From positions 1-42,686 of the forward strand of contig CALBSO010000144.1 in the NCBI GenBank assembly GCA_937968015.1: a DNA stretch of 42,686 bases, in the 5' to 3' direction. Of the stretch, positions 39,191 to 42,686 are shown piece by piece; position 1 is the stretch's first letter; each line of letters begins with the position of its first letter. The notes beneath the pieces are model-generated. The model did no database searches. It was not told where the DNA came from and was given only the letters and a program-made list of their open reading frames with translations. The translations under genes were made by a program, and so were the position numbers. The DNA is from an uncultured Thermomicrobia bacterium. GTDB lineage: Bacteria > Chloroflexota > Chloroflexia > Thermomicrobiales > JALYUS01.

Positions 39191-40906
39191 TTACGTTGCC
39201 GCGGACACTCGGAGTGAGGCCGTCGCGGTTATATCAATCATCATCGAAGTCGGATCAATTACGACACCGTATTCCGAGCGTGCGGCGGCGATGGAGACAA
39301 AGCCGTCGAGAACGTCATCGAGGACCGCCTGCATATCGCGGGTCAATGGATCGAAGTAGCCGCCGCCGCCCGGCAGCTGCAGCGTGAACCGCTCGTCTGC
39401 CGCGAGGGCGACCTGGGACTTATCGCGGAGTTCGCGGCCATCACTGAGTGTGATCGCGCCGCGCGCACCCTGACCGCCGCCCGCGTATCCCTCGGCGGGC
39501 ACGCGCGTCCGGTCGAAGATCGGGCCGAGGTTGTAGCCGCGTCCGCCAAGCGCGCCGACCTCCATGTACTGCCCGCAGCCGCCGCGAAAACGGCCCGGCC
39601 CGCCGGAATCTGGGGCAATCTCGCGTCGCCGGATGAGCAGCGGTGCAACGCTCTCGATCACCTCGACGGGCACGCCCATCACACCGGAGGGGAAGGCGGT
39701 CGTGTGGATACCGTCGCTCGTTGGGCGCGCGCCGGTACCACCGCAGGAGAACCAGACGTAGGTCCACGGATCGCCATTGGCGTGCGTGCCGGTCAGTTGC
39801 GTCGCCCAGATATTTGCCGCGCCCTCGGCGATTACCTTGCCGGGCAGGACGGGCGCGAGCGCGCCGAAGATGATACCGGGCAGGAAGTGGCCGATCACAT
39901 GTCTGCCCGCCACCGGTGCGGGCGGCAACGCGTGCAGGAGTGAGCCAGGCGGCGCGGTGACTGTGACCGGGCGGAACGACCCTTCGTTATTCGGCACATC
40001 GGGACAGAGCGCGCATTTAAGCGCGTACGTGACGTAGGCGTGGGTGTAATTGAGCACGACATTGATACCGCGCGGGCTGGCGGGGCTTGACCCGGTCCAG
40101 TCCACATGCATCGCGTCACCCTTCTTGGTAATCGTCACGGCGAGCGTGACGGGCGCGTCGAAGCCGTCGCTCTGCCCGCTGTGGGTGTAGACACCATCCG
40201 GCACGGTGGCGATCGCGTCACGCATCGCGCGCTCCGAACGGGTAATGATCTCGTCCGCGAGCGGTTCGATGGTGGTCAGACCGAACTCCGCCATAAATTC
40301 TTTGAGCCTGGCGCCGCCGACATTGTTCCCCGCTACTTGCGCGTGAATGTCGCCGAGTACCTGCTCCGGCTCGCGGACATTCGCGCGGATGATCTTCACC
40401 AATTCGTCATTCGGCCTGCCCGCGTCGTACCATTTCGTGATGGGGACGAACAACCCCTCCTCGTACATCGAGCGCGCGTCCGCGCTCAGGCCGCGACCGC
40501 CAATGTCAATCGCATGACATGTTGAGCCAAAGAAGGCGAGGAGTCGGTCGTTGTCATCAAAGATCGGCGTGATGACCGTGAAATCATGGAGTTGGCCGGA
40601 GGTCTTTTGCGGGTCGTTCGTGATGAGTACATCGCCGGGCTGCAATGACTCGATCGGGTAGACGGCGAGGAAATGATGGATGCACGTCGCCATAGAGTTG
40701 ATGTGGCCGGGCGTCCCGGTGACCGCCTGCGCGATCATGTAGCCGCGCGGGTCGAAGACCCCGGCGGAGAGGTCGCCCGATTCGCGGACGACGGTCGTGA
40801 ACGAGGTGCGCATCAGCGCCGTCGCCTGCTCGTTGACGACGGCGATCAGGCGATTCCAAAAGACTTCGAGGGTGATCGGGTCAATCCGCTGCCGCGTCTC
40901 AGTCAC
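39191..40906 (-). CDS. hyuB: Hydantoinase B/oxoprolinase family protein
   Basis: This 571-residue subunit shows the HyuB pattern: IDPITLEVFWNRLIAVVNEQ, RESGDLSAGVFDPRGYMIAQ, VLITNDPQKTSGQLHDFTVI, FGSTCHAIDIGGRG, NYTHAYVTYALKCAL, and GYAGGGQGARGAITLSDGRE. With HyuA it should hydrolyse hydantoins, 5-oxoproline or a related cyclic amide using ATP. GTG 40906 overlaps the hyuA end by 8 nt. The C-terminus has the usual LPGGGGYFDPLTRD. The exact substrate is unknown; acetone carboxylase-type subunits are related. Confidence 0.93.
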   Translation of the reverse strand: MTETRQRIDPITLEVFWNRLIAVVNEQATALMRTSFTTVVRESGDLSAGVFDPRGYMIAQAVTGTPGHINSMATCIHHFLAVYPIESLQPGDVLITNDPQKTSGQLHDFTVITPIFDDNDRLLAFFGSTCHAIDIGGRGLSADARSMYEEGLFVPITKWYDAGRPNDELVKIIRANVREPEQVLGDIHAQVAGNNVGGARLKEFMAEFGLTTIEPLADEIITRSERAMRDAIATVPDGVYTHSGQSDGFDAPVTLAVTITKKGDAMHVDWTGSSPASPRGINVVLNYTHAYVTYALKCALCPDVPNNEGSFRPVTVTAPPGSLLHALPPAPVAGRHVIGHFLPGIIFGALAPVLPGKVIAEGAANIWATQLTGTHANGDPWTYVWFSCGGTGARPTSDGIHTTAFPSGVMGVPVEVIESVAPLLIRRREIAPDSGGPGRFRGGCGQYMEVGALGGRGYNLGPIFDRTRVPAEGYAGGGQGARGAITLSDGRELRDKSQVALAADERFTLQLPGGGGYFDPLTRDMQAVLDDVLDGFVSIAAARSEYGVVIDPTSMMIDITATASLRVSAAT

Positions 40907-42686
40907 GGGTATCTTCTCCCTTCAAGGCGACGATGAGGTTCCGGTAGGTGTCTACCGCGACCATACCGCCGCCGATGATCGTCGTGGATTCCCGCTCCTC
41001 GACGACCGCCGGGCCGTCGAACGCCGTGCCGGGTGCGAGCGCATAGCGATCGTAGACGTGTACCGCCGCGAAGCCGCCCTGCTCGGGAAGATAGATGTCT
41101 CGCTCGCCCTTGATTGCGCGTGTCGCGTCCGAAGCGCCGACCGCTTCCGCTGCGAGGTTGATTTCCGGCCGTGGCCCGCTCGCCACGACACGCCAGTTGA
41201 GGACTTCGAGCGGCACGCCCTCGGCAACGCGGCCATACAGCCGACGATAGACCGCCTCGAACGCCGCCTCCAGTTCGGGAAGCATCGCCGCGTGCAGATC
41301 TCCGTGCGGCAGCGGCACGGGCACTTCGTGTCCTTGCCCGCGATAGCGCATTTCCGCCGTGCGGCGATAGGCGATCTGTTCGCGTGCGACCCCGGCGGCC
41401 GTCAGCGTCGTCGCGCCCTCGTCTTCCATTTCGCCGAGCAAAGCAGTGACATGGTCAAAGTTGAGATCATGCAGGGGTGAGAAGAACGAACGCACGTAAT
41501 CGAATGCGAGGGGCGCGACGAGGAAACCGAGCGCCGACGTAACCCCCGCGCCGAGCGGGACGACGAGTTCGGGCAGGTCGAGAATTTTCGCGACGCGATA
41601 GGCATGCACCGGCCCCGCGCCGCCGAACGCGAAGAGCGGAAATGCGCGCGGGTCTTTGCCGCGTTCCACCGCGTGGATACGCGCCGCACCGGCCATGTTC
41701 TCATTGACAACTTGATGGATACCCCACGCAGTATCAATGACCGAGAGTCCAAGCCGTTCGCCGAGGCCACCAATCGCGCGTTCCGCCGCTTCAACATCGA
41801 GTCGCATCTTTCCACCGAGGAAGAAGGATGGATCGAGGTAGCCGAGCAGGAGATCGGCGTCGGTGACGGTTGGCGCGCCGCCCCCGCGCCCGTAGCAGGC
41901 GGGGCCGGGCTGCGCGCCCGCGCTATCCGGGCCTACCTTCAGGAGGCCGAGGCTATCGGCACGCGCAATCGAACCGCCGCCCGCGCCAATTTCGATCATC
42001 TCGATCACCGGCACGCGAACCGGCAGCCCGCTCCCGCGCTTAAAGCGGTAGACGCGCGCGACCTCGAAGTCCGCCGAGATGAGCGGCTCGCCATTCTCAA
42101 TAATGCACGCCTTCGCCGTCGTCCCGCCCATATCAAACGAAAGGAGGTTCGACCGTTTGGTGAGCGCGCCGTACTCCGCCGCCGCGAGCGCGCCGGCGGC
42201 AGGGCCGGATTCGATCAGCCGGATTGGGTAGCGCTGTGCGGTCTCGACGGTTGCCGTGCCACCGCTCGACAGCATGACATAGAGCGAGGCATCCCGCATG
42301 CCGAGCGCACGTAATCGCTCTTCAAGTCGTTGCAGGTAGGTCTGGACAAGCGGGCGGACATAGACATTGGCGAGCGTCGTCGAGGTCCGCTCGTACTCGC
42401 GAATCTCCGGCACCACTTCGGCGGAGAGCGAGACGACGAGGTCGGGCGCGGATGCGGCAAGCGCGTCGCCGAGGGCGCGTTCGTGTGCCGGATTGCGATA
42501 CGAATGCAGAAGTGAGACGCCGACGGCTTGGACGCCCAACGCGCGCATCTGTTCGATAATCGCCGGAAGCGAGGAGAGATCGAGCGATTTATGTACGGTG
42601 CCGTCCGCGAGCATGCGCTCGGCCACCTCGAGCCGGAGGCGGCGGGGGGCGAGGGGAGGCGGCATTTCGAGGAAGAGGTCATAGAG
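40899..42686 (-). CDS. hyuA: Hydantoinase A/oxoprolinase family protein, 5' end outside the window
   Basis: At least 595 residues of the HyuA subunit are present. The first codons read LYDLFLEMPPPLAPRRLRLE and the frame continues off the right edge, so the N-terminal 70-100 residues are missing. Family segments are VGVSLLHSYRNPAHERALGD, EVVPEIREYERTSTTLANVY, LLSFDMGGTTAKACIIENGE (ATP phosphate site of the actin-like fold), IEIGAGGGSIARAD, and FPLFAFGGAGPVHAYRVAKI. It hydrolyses ATP to open a cyclic amide together with HyuB, whose start overlaps its stop by 8 nt. Confidence 0.93.
   Translation of the reverse strand, partial: LYDLFLEMPPPLAPRRLRLEVAERMLADGTVHKSLDLSSLPAIIEQMRALGVQAVGVSLLHSYRNPAHERALGDALAASAPDLVVSLSAEVVPEIREYERTSTTLANVYVRPLVQTYLQRLEERLRALGMRDASLYVMLSSGGTATVETAQRYPIRLIESGPAAGALAAAEYGALTKRSNLLSFDMGGTTAKACIIENGEPLISADFEVARVYRFKRGSGLPVRVPVIEMIEIGAGGGSIARADSLGLLKVGPDSAGAQPGPACYGRGGGAPTVTDADLLLGYLDPSFFLGGKMRLDVEAAERAIGGLGERLGLSVIDTAWGIHQVVNENMAGAARIHAVERGKDPRAFPLFAFGGAGPVHAYRVAKILDLPELVVPLGAGVTSALGFLVAPLAFDYVRSFFSPLHDLNFDHVTALLGEMEDEGATTLTAAGVAREQIAYRRTAEMRYRGQGHEVPVPLPHGDLHAAMLPELEAAFEAVYRRLYGRVAEGVPLEVLNWRVVASGPRPEINLAAEAVGASDATRAIKGERDIYLPEQGGFAAVHVYDRYALAPGTAFDGPAVVEERESTTIIGGGMVAVDTYRNLIVALKGEDTRD

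Noticed and set aside
1..42686. CRISPR array, origin of replication or complete insertion sequence
   Set aside because: No regularly spaced repeats, DnaA-box cluster or paired element ends with an intact transposase were found.

Overview
The window is high-GC bacterial DNA and reads best as a member of the phylum Chloroflexota, perhaps close to Thermomicrobia. This is inferred from the mix of genes, not from a marker: an archaeal/eukaryote-like (type 3) prolyl-tRNA synthetase, system II cytochrome c biogenesis, a GH18 protein with C-terminal repeats, many GTG starts, and an aroQ-pepQ-efp-accB-xseA-xseB cluster. No phage, CRISPR array, rRNA or intact insertion sequence is seen. The only RNA gene is tRNA-Lys(UUU).

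Left part (1-11.3 kb): the tail of a cut gene, a DUF5661 protein and a metallophosphoesterase. Next comes a decayed stretch (2.3-4.0 kb) with remnants of an IS110 transposase, a zinc-type oxidoreductase, a PPOX-family gene and a RibD-like reductase around one intact membrane protein. A MarR regulator fused to a repeat-rich beta domain is divergent from a DrrA/DrrB-type ABC exporter. A same-strand run then follows: ATP-grasp ligase, LLM flavin monooxygenase, nitroreductase, DUF4395 membrane protein. It may be a small-molecule pathway.

Middle part (11.2-20.5 kb): a PIN-toxin remnant, a membrane protein with IPT/TIG and ASPM-like domains, a branched-chain amino acid (Liv-type) ABC operon in the order livG-livF-livK-livH-livM on the minus strand, and an MFS exporter. 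Two pieces of a tyrosine recombinase bracket this segment in opposite orientations: the C-terminal half at about 12.45-12.65 kb (+) and the N-terminal half of the catalytic domain at 19.72-20.03 kb (-). They would join head to tail if the 7.2 kb between them were flipped.

Central housekeeping block (20-30 kb): a hypothetical protein and a DUF72 protein (-), proS (+), then a long minus-strand series: GH18 glycosidase, aroQ, pepQ, efp, accB, xseA, xseB and a sugar-phosphate isomerase-like gene, several with 4-nt ATGA overlaps. accC is missing beside accB.

Right part (30-42.7 kb): the plus-strand ccdA-resB-ccsA-resA operon for cytochrome c maturation, followed by tRNA-Lys with its own promoter and terminator. 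Then come two secreted proteins of unknown role, a SufR-like regulator divergent from a VOC/glyoxalase protein, an FMN reductase, and a hydantoinase/oxoprolinase-type hyuA-hyuB pair (-), with hyuA running off the right edge.
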